The notes under the pieces: model-generated
What the model was told of the DNA's origin: nothing
Databases searched by the model: none
The model's input: the letters and a program-made list of their open reading frames with translations, nothing else
Shown here: piece after piece, positions 1 to 7,940 of the stretch
How positions within the stretch are numbered: the first letter of the stretch is position 1
Layout: every line of letters starts with the position of its first letter
Made by a program: the position numbers and the translations under genes
DNA from: Sphingomonas carotinifaciens
Lineage (GTDB): Bacteria; Pseudomonadota; Alphaproteobacteria; Sphingomonadales; Sphingomonadaceae
Reading direction: 5' to 3'
Length of the DNA stretch: 64,000 nucleotides
Assembly: GCF_009789535.1 (NCBI RefSeq)
Contig: NZ_WSUT01000002.1
Span: 39,381-103,380 of the forward strand

Positions 1-500
1 CGGCTGAGATAGGATGACGGGTTGGCATATTTGCCGCCATTGTTCAGCCGGTCGCAGCCGGCAAGGACCTTGCCGGGGGGGCAGTCATGCGCAACCAGGG
101 GCGCGACCGAACCGGTGATCTGGATGTCGCCGTCCATGTAGAGGATTGTGTCGTACTGCGCCGGGATGTGTGCGTCGAGCACCAGCCGGCCCAGCGTCGA
201 ACGTGGAACATGCAGCGAGGGCAGACGGTCCGCGCTGTCCGGGATGAAGGATCTGCTGTCCAGAAACCGGAAGTTGAACCGCGATGCGCCGAGTGCGGTT
301 CGAATCGCGGCCTGCTCGTCATCGGGTATGTCGATCAGGTAGATAATGATGTCGGCGATCGCGACGACATCGGGCTGCGCAGCGAGTTGCGATGCGGCGA
401 TCAGGCTTTGCACCAGATAGCCCCGGTCGGTCACGAAGGTGATGACCCGGTCGATGCCCTGCCGATTGCATTCGGGCGTACCCAGGGGCAGGTTGTCCAC
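1..500 (-). CDS. Glycosyltransferase family 8 protein, partial
   Basis: The 3' end lies beyond the left edge and 166 residues are visible. GT8 enzymes transfer a hexose from UDP-sugar, often in LPS or polysaccharide synthesis. The N-terminus has the family's first strand (VITFVTDRGYL, residues 19-29), then a helix that fits the nucleotide-sugar fold. The metal-binding DxD motif appears as ILYMDGDI, with DGD at 123-125. The best start is GTG at 500, preceded by AGGAG at 7-nt spacing; ATG starts in this frame would cut into the fold. It lies head to head with the polymerase-like gene at 873, at the edge of a polysaccharide region. The donor and acceptor cannot be told. Confidence 0.8.
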   Translation of the reverse strand, partial: MDNLPLGTPECNRQGIDRVITFVTDRGYLVQSLIAASQLAAQPDVVAIADIIIYLIDIPDDEQAAIRTALGASRFNFRFLDSRSFIPDSADRLPSLHVPRSTLGRLVLDAHIPAQYDTILYMDGDIQITGSVAPLVAHDCPPGKVLAGCDRLNNGGKYANPSSYLS

Positions 501-872
501 GATAAAACTCCTGCTTGGCGCAGCGGCTGAAAATACGAGAGGCCTGCATGGCGGGCGGTTACCGCGGTGCAAACGCCAGCTTTACCGATGCTTAGCCATG
601 TTGCTTGTGATGGCGGGAGGTCAAGATTTCGTGACCTGTGTGAAAATGATACGCTGAATGTGCTTTTTCCTGCAGCACGACCTATCAAGCCACCTCCGGT
701 CGGGATGGCGTTGCGGGGGAGGCAATGCTATTATCGAGACCTCGCAAAGGATTACGTCGGCAGATCGTTGGTGAAATCGATCCAATGCCTGTCTTTGGCC
801 GCCGGGTGATCGGCGTGACGCCGAACACAAACGGAAATCGCGGCCGGGATCGGGCCGAACTCAGGGGCTGCA
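501..872. other. Divergent intergenic region
   Basis: No convincing gene was seen between the two divergent polysaccharide genes. Short open frames here lack ribosome binding sites and recognisable protein features. Promoters for both neighbours probably lie here, but I could not assign -35/-10 boxes with confidence. Confidence 0.5.
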
Positions 873-2360
873 ATGGTCGTTCTCGGAATTTTCTGGCTGC
901 TGTTCTTTGCCGCGGCCATCGCGGATGTCCGGTGGACGCTGTACCTGTTCTTCAGCAGCCTCGCTTTCGGATCGCTGGCGATCCTGCCCGTCAATCTGAC
1001 GGGGGGTACGACGTTCCTGCCCCTGACCGCCTGCGCAGGACTGTTGTGCATCAAGGCCTTTCTGGCATCCGGTCGGCCCCATCTGCTGGTCGACGGGCTG
1101 ATCGACTATAACAAGCTGGGCCTGCTGACCGCGTTCATGGCCTTTGCATTGGCGGTCACCTACACCGCGCCCTTCCTGTTCAGCGGGGCGCCGGTCATGG
1201 GTCTGAACAACATCCGGCGCAGCGCACTGGGTTTCGGTTCGGGCAATATCACCCAGCCTTTGTACCTGCTGTCCTCCTTTGCGATCACCATATCGATCTA
1301 CCAGCTGCTGTTGCAGACCGACACGCGCCGGCTGGTCTACAAGGCGATCTTCGTCGGGGGTGTCGTGGCGATGTTCGCCGGCCTGCTCGACATGGCAACC
1401 GCCGGCACAGGTCTGCTCGCTCCGCTGCGTACCGCGACCTATGTGATCATGGACGGCGACGATGTCGGCGGCATGCGCCGGGTGATCGGCTTCAACACCG
1501 AGGCTTCGGGTTATGGCGCATTGGTGCTTTCCTTTGCCTCGATGATCTATTTCATGAAGATCGGCCAGGCGCTGGGCGGTGTCTATGCAAAGCTGGAGAT
1601 GCCGCTGGCCTTGATGCTGGTCCTGTTGACCGTGCTATCGACATCGTCCGCCGCGTTTCTCGGCCTGGCTGTGTTCGGTTTGATCGCGGTCGGCAGCAAC
1701 GTGCTGGCGCTGCGGCACGGTGCGGATGAGAAGCGCGCGGTCATCGAATTGCTGTTCATCGGCGCCGCGATCCTGTGCTGCATCGCGCTGATCATCGCGA
1801 CGCCCAGCCTGTTCGGCGGGTTGTTCGATCTGGTCGACAAGACCGTGCTGAACAAGACGTCGAGCAGCTCCTTCTCGGAGCGGAGCAGCTGGAACACCGT
1901 CAGCCTGGAAGGGCTGTTCGCCACGGGCGGTTATGGCGTCGGGGTGGGATCGACGCGCGCATCCTCCTGGCCGGTCGCGGTACTCAGCAGCACCGGCATC
2001 GTCGGTGCCATGCTGATGATCCTGTTCTTCCTGCGGATTTTCACGCTTTCGCTGCGCGGTGCCAGCCATGAGATACGCCGGGTCGTCACTGGCGCGCGCT
2101 ACAGCATTCTGGTGTGCATGGTGCCCGGTGCGGTCGCCGGCACGCTGGTCGATTTCGGCGCGTATAATGCCGCGCTGTTCGCGATCACGGCTGCGCTGCC
2201 CTTCCTGAGTGCCGTCGGCCAGCCTATCCGTCGCTCGCGCCGGGCCATGCATCCGGCCCCCGGTACGGTTTCGATACCAGCGCCGCCTGTGCAAGGTCAG
2301 CCCAGCCATCGCGGTCGACGCCGCACCCAGCAGCGCCGTGTGCGTCCGGTTCGTACCTGA
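873..2360 (+). CDS. Polytopic membrane protein, putative polysaccharide polymerase (Wzy/O-antigen-ligase-like)
   Basis: This is an inner-membrane protein of 495 residues. It has about ten to twelve hydrophobic segments, starting with the segment after MVVLGIFWLLFF, and a larger loop in the middle (roughly residues 170-215). The C-terminal 40 residues are polar, basic and proline-rich. The size, topology and position beside a flippase and glycosyltransferases fit a Wzy-type polymerase or an O-antigen ligase-like protein, which join repeat units on the periplasmic face. These families share little sequence, so this is an inference from topology and context. CAGGGG precedes the ATG at suitable spacing. 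The next genes are on the opposite strand, so it is probably transcribed alone. Confidence 0.6.
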   Translation: MVVLGIFWLLFFAAAIADVRWTLYLFFSSLAFGSLAILPVNLTGGTTFLPLTACAGLLCIKAFLASGRPHLLVDGLIDYNKLGLLTAFMAFALAVTYTAPFLFSGAPVMGLNNIRRSALGFGSGNITQPLYLLSSFAITISIYQLLLQTDTRRLVYKAIFVGGVVAMFAGLLDMATAGTGLLAPLRTATYVIMDGDDVGGMRRVIGFNTEASGYGALVLSFASMIYFMKIGQALGGVYAKLEMPLALMLVLLTVLSTSSAAFLGLAVFGLIAVGSNVLALRHGADEKRAVIELLFIGAAILCCIALIIATPSLFGGLFDLVDKTVLNKTSSSSFSERSSWNTVSLEGLFATGGYGVGVGSTRASSWPVAVLSSTGIVGAMLMILFFLRIFTLSLRGASHEIRRVVTGARYSILVCMVPGAVAGTLVDFGAYNAALFAITAALPFLSAVGQPIRRSRRAMHPAPGTVSIPAPPVQGQPSHRGRRRTQQRRVRPVRT

Positions 2361-2397
2361 GCGGCCGTTTGTAAGCGGGCGAAATCGAACCCCTGTC

Positions 2398-2526
2398 TCA
2401 ATCCCGGAAGTAATTCCGGTACATGCGGCGCCTACGGTTCTTCGAGCGCCACTTCAGCAGCAGAAACGCCACGATCAGGACTGCGACAATCGCCGTAACG
2501 GTGAGGGTTGAATTGGTAACGGTCAC
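2398..2526 (-). CDS. 42-residue single-span membrane microprotein
   Basis: A GTG-started frame of 42 codons begins 7 nt after the stop of the flippase gene, so it is probably co-transcribed. Residues 8-24 are a clean hydrophobic helix (VTAIVAVLIVAFLLL), followed by a very basic tail (KWRSKNRRRR) ending in YRNYFRD. That is the pattern of a small N-out/C-in inner-membrane protein. AAGAGG lies upstream at a longish 12 nt. No family is recognised. Similar small membrane proteins often modulate larger membrane complexes, but nothing here shows which one. Confidence 0.5.
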   Translation of the reverse strand: MTVTNSTLTVTAIVAVLIVAFLLLKWRSKNRRRRMYRNYFRD

Positions 2527-2532
2527 GATGCG

Positions 2533-4497
2533 TCAAGACCTCTTGCGGCGTGTGATTTGGGATTGGGTGAGGATACTCTGAAACTCCGGTGGATCTGTCT
2601 GCCGATCGACGTGCACGGCCCCGATCGGCGGGCGATGCGGCCGGCAGGATGCACAATGTCCGGCAACGTCGATAAATTCCGCCGCCATCCGGAAATCTGC
2701 CGCCCGCGCCGAGCCGTGGATCGCATTCAACGCGATAGGGCTTTCAAGGGAAAGGGATTTCTTGCAACTCAGGCAGGTGAGACGGATGGTCTCGCGATGA
2801 CGGACCGCCGGTACGGGGGCAGGATGTACCGGTTGCACCAGATTGGCCTGCGTCAGGATGTCGAGGATGCGGTAAACGCTGGAGGCAGCCGGATCGGCGG
2901 TGGATTTGTTGCTGGCCGTGGCAATCGCGAACATGCGGTCGCGGGTTTCGGCGGTGCTGAGCGGCGCATCCGACCGGGGCGCGGCGCGTGGTGAAAAACG
3001 GCCGCGCAGCACCATCTTGCCCATCAGGCCCAGCAGCATCGCCTCCGCGCCATCAGGGCGGCCGCGCCCATGCCAAAGCAGCAGGGTGGTCCCCGCAAAT
3101 ATCAGCGCGCCCAGACCCCCGAGCAGACCGATGGCCAGGACCAGTCCGATCTTGGACAGTCCGGGCGGGGCCAGTTGCAGGGCAGGGAGAACGACCGCGG
3201 CCATGGCCATGCAGCCGATGGCGGGCCGGCCGATGGCCTTGACCTGTGCCCAGGCGCTTACCCCGGATAGGCGCCGCGCCGCATCGATGGCCAGGGCGGC
3301 CAATACCAGCGCGGCTATCCCACGCGCGGCCGCGATGCCGGGAACCAGAAACAGCCAGCCTGCCGCGATAACCAGCGGCACCTTGACGAGGAAGTCGGTC
3401 AACTGACGGTTGAAGATCAGGTTGGATCGCCGCAATGCCAGCGCCAGCGCGTTGAGCGGCGTCCACAACAGCCCCGGTATGCCCGCCAGCGCCAGCCATT
3501 GCAGCACGGGTGCGACACTGCGCCACTTGTCATCCAGTGCGAGGCTGACGAGCGGCTGTGCCAGCAACGCGGTGCCGGTCAGAACGGGGAAGCCGACCAG
3601 GGCGACTACCGACAACGTCTTCAGATAGGCTTGTTGCAGCCTCTTGGGGTCTTCCCGCACGGCAACGAGCCCGGCCGACAACGGTCCAAGGATCGGCCCG
3701 AGCAGCACCTGGCCCGGAATGGAGGCAAGATTGTCGGCCATGGTGAAGCGACCGACGACCGCAGGGATCGCCAGCCAGCCCAGTACCAGCCGGTCGATCT
3801 GCCATGCAAAGGCGGAAAAGAGCTGCGCACCGCTCAGCCATCCCAGAAAGTTCCGGAACATGGGCCATTCCCGCAGCGAGAGCGTGGGCAGATAGGGTGC
3901 CAGAACAAAGGACAAGCCGGCCGCGATTACCGGAGAAGCGATCGTGCCGATCGCCAGTGCCCAGTAGCTGCCCGTCGCCAGCGCGACCGCGGTCGATGCT
4001 GCGAGCGAGCCAAGCTTGCCGAAAATCTCGGTGGCGACGGTGCGCCGAAAATCCAGGTCGCGGCAATATAGCGCCAGCCGGGGATTGCTGATCCCGCGAA
4101 CGGCAGGCGCGATCGACAGGGCGAGCACAAGCGGCAACAGGCGCATGTCGCCATAGGCGACCGCGAACGGCCAGGCGATGGCACCGATCACGATCGCCAG
4201 TACGATGCCGCGCAGCAGGCTGAGCGTGAACGCAGTGTCCATCATCGGGCGCGTAATGTCGCGTTCGACGAGCAGCACCTGTGATACTGGCAGCTCCATG
4301 ATCGCCTCGACGATGAAGATCAGGCTCATCGCGATACCGATCAGGCCGAAATCGGCAGGCGTGAGCAACCGCGCCAGCACGATCAACGCCAGCAGGTCGA
4401 TGACCCGCGACAGCAATCGCCCCCCGACCGTCAGGATCGAGGCCAGCGCCGTCCGGTGCGACGCCGTGGCCGTGCCCGTGCCCGTCGCAGCCGTCAT
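2533..4497 (-). CDS. Wzx-type oligosaccharide flippase with C-terminal Fur-like extension
   Basis: Residues 1 to about 480 form a typical MATE/Wzx-type polysaccharide flippase. It has many transmembrane helices, the early motif LLARLLTPADFGLIGIA-type sequence, and later LVAVREDPKRLQQAYLK. It should flip lipid-linked repeat units across the inner membrane. Flippases of this kind usually stop near 450-500 residues, but this frame continues to 654. Residues 509-618 resemble a Fur-family repressor: a winged-helix-like stretch with SSVYRILDILTQANLV (compare ATVYRTLNLLEEAGLV in Fur proteins), then RLTCLSC (575-578) and GHCASC (615-618), the two CxxC pairs of the structural zinc site. The histidine cluster of iron-sensing Fur is mostly missing. 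A 42-aa membrane protein follows 7 nt downstream. Confidence 0.8.
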   Translation of the reverse strand: MTAATGTGTATASHRTALASILTVGGRLLSRVIDLLALIVLARLLTPADFGLIGIAMSLIFIVEAIMELPVSQVLLVERDITRPMMDTAFTLSLLRGIVLAIVIGAIAWPFAVAYGDMRLLPLVLALSIAPAVRGISNPRLALYCRDLDFRRTVATEIFGKLGSLAASTAVALATGSYWALAIGTIASPVIAAGLSFVLAPYLPTLSLREWPMFRNFLGWLSGAQLFSAFAWQIDRLVLGWLAIPAVVGRFTMADNLASIPGQVLLGPILGPLSAGLVAVREDPKRLQQAYLKTLSVVALVGFPVLTGTALLAQPLVSLALDDKWRSVAPVLQWLALAGIPGLLWTPLNALALALRRSNLIFNRQLTDFLVKVPLVIAAGWLFLVPGIAAARGIAALVLAALAIDAARRLSGVSAWAQVKAIGRPAIGCMAMAAVVLPALQLAPPGLSKIGLVLAIGLLGGLGALIFAGTTLLLWHGRGRPDGAEAMLLGLMGKMVLRGRFSPRAAPRSDAPLSTAETRDRMFAIATASNKSTADPAASSVYRILDILTQANLVQPVHPAPVPAVRHRETIRLTCLSCKKSLSLESPIALNAIHGSARAADFRMAAEFIDVAGHCASCRPHRPPIGAVHVDRQTDPPEFQSILTQSQITRRKRS

Positions 4498-4895
4498 GCG
4501 CTATACTGCCCCCAGCGGCGGCTATTGGCAGCTATATGACGTTGCGTTTCCGACCATCCCGGCGCACCATGCAAATCATCGGCGACAAGAAACGTGATCG
4601 TGACAGGAGAGCATCCCCGCAATGCTGGGTAACGTGCACGCGTATGCGACGCATCCACTTGCATGAACATGATCATGAAGTTGAGCGATGTTGCGTCGTC
4701 GCGCGTGATATTTCTACATACCGTCATCATATGCCGCCAGTTTGCACGTACCTGTTCGAATGAATTCGTTAAGCGTATGAAGTAACCAAATATTGACGCT
4801 GTTTTTGTATGCCCGCCAAGCTAAGCGACGGTAGATATGTTTACGGCCCCTTTACCTTTCCTCTGCATTGCTGCCTGGAACGACTGGGGAACGAC
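4498..4895. other. Divergent intergenic region between flippase and PilZ gene
   Basis: About 400 bases lie between the divergent flippase and PilZ genes. The stretch at 4680-4810 is AT-richer than its surroundings and is the likely promoter area. A frame could extend the PilZ gene upstream to 4809, but its N-terminal residues look unlike protein and have no ribosome binding site. No other gene is seen. Confidence 0.5.
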
Positions 4896-5411
4896 ATGCC
4901 AATTGCTGCGCAGATGACGAGCGACGATCGCGGTTTCGCGCGCTTTACGGTCGATCTGAACGCCACGTTGCGGGACAAGATCACGCGCCCGCATGATGTG
5001 ACGATCGAGGATCTTTCACTGACCGGTTTTCGTCTGAGTGGCGCACCGGATCTGCCGGTCGGTGCCTCCATATCCATCGGCTTTGCGGGCATCGGCACGC
5101 ACCAGGCGCGCATCATGCGCCGGGATGCGGACATATATGGCTGTGAGTTTATCACGCCGATCACGCAGGACATGTTGCACATGGCTTTGCACACGCCGAT
5201 CGAAGCACCGATCGCCTTTCTGCCGGCGGTAGGAGCACCACGGTCCGACGGCATGCGGGCCACAGCGTCGATTGCGGAACCGCTGCAGCTTGGCGATGCG
5301 CCTGAACCTTATGTCGAGCCCTATGCCCCGCGCACCAAGCTGACGATCGCGGTGATCGCAGCCGTGGCGGCATGGGCGGCCGCGATCGGATTATACCTCT
5401 CGGTCGCATAA
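4896..5411 (+). CDS. PilZ-domain protein with C-terminal membrane anchor
   Basis: PilZ domains bind cyclic di-GMP and often control exopolysaccharide synthesis or motility. The protein is 171 residues from the ATG at 4896 (preceded by TGGGGA). The RxxxR element is RGFAR near residues 11-15, and the second motif, DLSLTG, fits [D/N]xSxxG, so both halves of the c-di-GMP site are present. The C-terminal 25 residues form one transmembrane helix (LTIAVIAAVAAWAAAIGLYL) at the very end of the protein, placing the PilZ domain in the cytoplasm as a tail-anchored protein. Its position among polysaccharide genes suggests c-di-GMP control of polymer production, which is inference. Confidence 0.8.
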   Translation: MPIAAQMTSDDRGFARFTVDLNATLRDKITRPHDVTIEDLSLTGFRLSGAPDLPVGASISIGFAGIGTHQARIMRRDADIYGCEFITPITQDMLHMALHTPIEAPIAFLPAVGAPRSDGMRATASIAEPLQLGDAPEPYVEPYAPRTKLTIAVIAAVAAWAAAIGLYLSVA

Positions 5412-5438
5412 GTCGGCGTCCCGTCGCGGCGCTACCGC

Positions 5439-6599
5439 TTAATCCGTCAGCGCCGTATTGGCGGCGACCAATGCCTCCGCCCGGCGTACTTCTGCGGCAA
5501 AGCCCTGCATGAAGCGGGCGCGGTCGAAGTTCCGGGCGTGGGCGATCGCCACGGCAGGGTCGAAGCTGGGCAACCATGCGTCAAAGCGGTCCATGGCCTC
5601 GACCAGCGAGTCCACTGTCTGTTCGTGGAAGTGGATGCCCGTCGCGCCGTCGATCACCGTTTCAGTGCCCCCCCCGCGTCCGAAGACGACCACAGGCCGC
5701 CCCGCAGCCTGCGATTCCACCGGGATGATCCCGAAATCCTCCTCGGCAGTGAAGATGAGCGCGCGCGCCTGCGCATAAGCGGCGCGCAGTTCGTCGAAGC
5801 GCATGCGTGTCGTGAAGCGAACGTTCGGCCCGGCACGCGCCTTCAGCGCCTCCAGCATCGGGCCATCGCCGATCACGTGCAGCTTGCGGCCGGTGCGGGT
5901 AAAGGCATCGACGGCCAGATCGGGCCGCTTATAGGGTACGAGCTGGCTGATCCATACGCATTCGTCGGTCACCGCGTCGCTCCGCTGAAACAGATCGACC
6001 TCGACCGGCGGATAGACGACGCTGGCTTCGCGGCCCCAGAATTTGGCGATGCGCCGGCGCACGAACTGACTGTTGGCCATGATGAGGTCGGGGCGCGATG
6101 CGCTCATCCGGTCCCACGCCCGCATCCGCGGCGCCACCATCTGCAGATACAGCTTCGCCAGCCGGCCGCTCGCTGCGCGATAGGCGTGATACTGGTCCCA
6201 GATATAGCGCATCGGCGAGTGGCAATAGGTGACGTGCACCGCGTCGGGGCGGGTGATAACCCCCTTGGTCGGCCCGGCCTCGCAACTGATGACCAGATCA
6301 TAGGCGCTGAGATCCAGCGTCTCCAGCGCGCGTGGCATCAACGGCAGGTATTTCTGATATTGCGACCGGGCAAAGGGGAGTTTTGCGATCGATGTGGTGA
6401 AGATGCGGTGCCGCTTCAGCGTCTGTGACAACACCGTTTCATCGACGACATGCGTGAAGATGTCGGCATCGGGATAAAGATCGCAGATCCGCTCCAGCAC
6501 GCGCTCCCCGCCGCGCATCGTCACCAACCAGTAATGGATGATGGCGACCTTGCGTGCCGGACGGCTTTCGGCTTCGCTTGGTATCGTCACAACATTCAT
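5439..6599 (-). CDS. Glycosyltransferase family 4 protein
   Basis: A GT-B fold glycosyltransferase of 386 residues, expected to add a sugar from a nucleotide donor in the cytoplasm. The N-terminal half starts with VAIIHYWLVTMRGGERVLE, the acceptor domain with its glycine-rich loop. The C-terminal half has the donor-domain signatures VWISQLVPYKRPDL and EEDFGIIPVESQAAGRPVV, the latter carrying the EX7E pair of GT4 enzymes. The start at 6599 is chosen because ACAGGA precedes it at 9 nt; an upstream start at 6671 would add 24 unlikely residues. The gene converges on the PilZ gene. Confidence 0.88.
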   Translation of the reverse strand: MNVVTIPSEAESRPARKVAIIHYWLVTMRGGERVLERICDLYPDADIFTHVVDETVLSQTLKRHRIFTTSIAKLPFARSQYQKYLPLMPRALETLDLSAYDLVISCEAGPTKGVITRPDAVHVTYCHSPMRYIWDQYHAYRAASGRLAKLYLQMVAPRMRAWDRMSASRPDLIMANSQFVRRRIAKFWGREASVVYPPVEVDLFQRSDAVTDECVWISQLVPYKRPDLAVDAFTRTGRKLHVIGDGPMLEALKARAGPNVRFTTRMRFDELRAAYAQARALIFTAEEDFGIIPVESQAAGRPVVVFGRGGGTETVIDGATGIHFHEQTVDSLVEAMDRFDAWLPSFDPAVAIAHARNFDRARFMQGFAAEVRRAEALVAANTALTD

Positions 6600-6687
6600 G
6601 GGTGCAATCCTGTAGATCGGCCGCAACATTCCGGACCAGATCGGCCCGCAGGGCATTGCTGCCCGGCGCATATGTTTACAGCGGCTC

Positions 6688-7782
6688 TTATTGCGTCAGG
6701 GGGAGATGTGAACGCGATTTCCGACGGTTAGGGAAATAATCCTCCGATTTGGCCTTTGCCGCCGGCACTGGGTTCGTGGCGGGAGCAACTATCGGGGCGG
6801 CAGGTACGGCGGATATGGCGGGCGGTTCGGCCCGCACCATCGTTTCAGGCGTGCCGCCACCTACCCCGACGCGAGCGGCACCAGCCACGGGCTGTTCCTC
6901 CGCACGGCGTGCACCGCCCTCCGCTCCTGCCATCAGCACGCCGGTATCGTCCGGGATCGTCGGCGCCAGGATCATCGGCGGAGCAACTTCGGCCGGGGGC
7001 GTCGCAGCGCGGAAGGCCGAGTAATCGTGGAAGCGTCCAGGCAGGCGATAGAAGATATGCTGGCCGACGATGCCGGTCTTGAGCAGCGTCGGCGCCCATT
7101 TCGGAAACACATACAGCGTGTGGTAATGCGTCGCCTGTCCCGCTTCGGCGGAGGTCCAGCCGGCCAGAGCGGCCTCGGCAACCTGCACCGCGTTCTTCCA
7201 TCGCACCGGATTGGGCGCGCGGGCCAAGGACCCGTCGCAGGTGAAGCTGAACTGGCACCCGGTCGGCCGATCCGACCCCTGATAGACGACGTCGCAGATC
7301 GTCTTGGGATAGCGGGGATGGCGCAACCGGTTGAGCACCACCTGTGCAACCGCGCGCTGGCCGGCGATCGGCTCACCATTGGCTTCGTAATAGACCGCGT
7401 TTGCCAGGCAGGTGGTCGAGCGCTCCAGATCCGCACCCAGCCACGCCGCGACGAAGGGCGGGGCAAGCGGATTGCTGGCGCGGCTGAGCGGCAGTGCGAG
7501 GTTGCGGGTCAACGCGTCCTGCGGCGACAATTCGAGGACTGCGCTCGGTATCAGGTCGTCGAGCGCGATGCCGTCTTCCGCCGGTTCGGTGGGCGTAACC
7601 GCAGTCTTGGGGGCCTCCATCGGAATGACATCGAGATATTCCCGGTCGTCGTCCATGGTCAGCAATGCAACACCCAGGCCGATCAACAATGCTATCGTCA
7701 GCAGCCCCCATAGGGTTGATCTATGGGAGTGGGAAAGCAGCACAAATTGGTCCTTGGACGTCGCGTAATCGCCGCCGTCCAT
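6688..7782 (-). CDS. SleB-type cell wall hydrolase, membrane-anchored
   Basis: The 364-residue protein has a cytoplasmic N-terminus, one transmembrane helix (about residues 23-43, LWGLLTIALLIGLGVALL) and a periplasmic Hydrolase_2 (SleB/CwlJ) domain at about 120-250. Recognisable motifs are AVYYEANGEPIAGQRAVAQV with the catalytic-type Glu, VLNRLRHPRYP, CQFSFTCDG and THYHTLYVFP. These enzymes cleave peptidoglycan as lytic transglycosylases or amidases. The last 90 residues are Ala/Pro/Val-rich and probably disordered. No strong ribosome binding site precedes the ATG. It lies upstream of the GT4 gene on the same strand, 88 bp apart. In growing Gram-negative cells such proteins remodel the wall; a link to polysaccharide export is speculative. 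Confidence 0.85.
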   Translation of the reverse strand: MDGGDYATSKDQFVLLSHSHRSTLWGLLTIALLIGLGVALLTMDDDREYLDVIPMEAPKTAVTPTEPAEDGIALDDLIPSAVLELSPQDALTRNLALPLSRASNPLAPPFVAAWLGADLERSTTCLANAVYYEANGEPIAGQRAVAQVVLNRLRHPRYPKTICDVVYQGSDRPTGCQFSFTCDGSLARAPNPVRWKNAVQVAEAALAGWTSAEAGQATHYHTLYVFPKWAPTLLKTGIVGQHIFYRLPGRFHDYSAFRAATPPAEVAPPMILAPTIPDDTGVLMAGAEGGARRAEEQPVAGAARVGVGGGTPETMVRAEPPAISAVPAAPIVAPATNPVPAAKAKSEDYFPNRRKSRSHLPLTQ

Positions 7783-7940
7783 AAACCCGTGGCCACCAGC
7801 CGTCCCTCTTTAAGTTATTGTCGATGCAGCCACATCGTATGTTTTCGGGACACGGCGCCAATCTGGCGTGATCTGACGCTATTGGGTATTCCATCGCGCG
7901 ACGACCGGCACGCCATGGGCCGGCAGAATGTGAATGATCC

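Noticed and set aside
87..530. 147-codon plus-strand frame at the left edge
   Set aside because: The minus strand encodes a clear GT8 protein with its DxD motif over the same bases.
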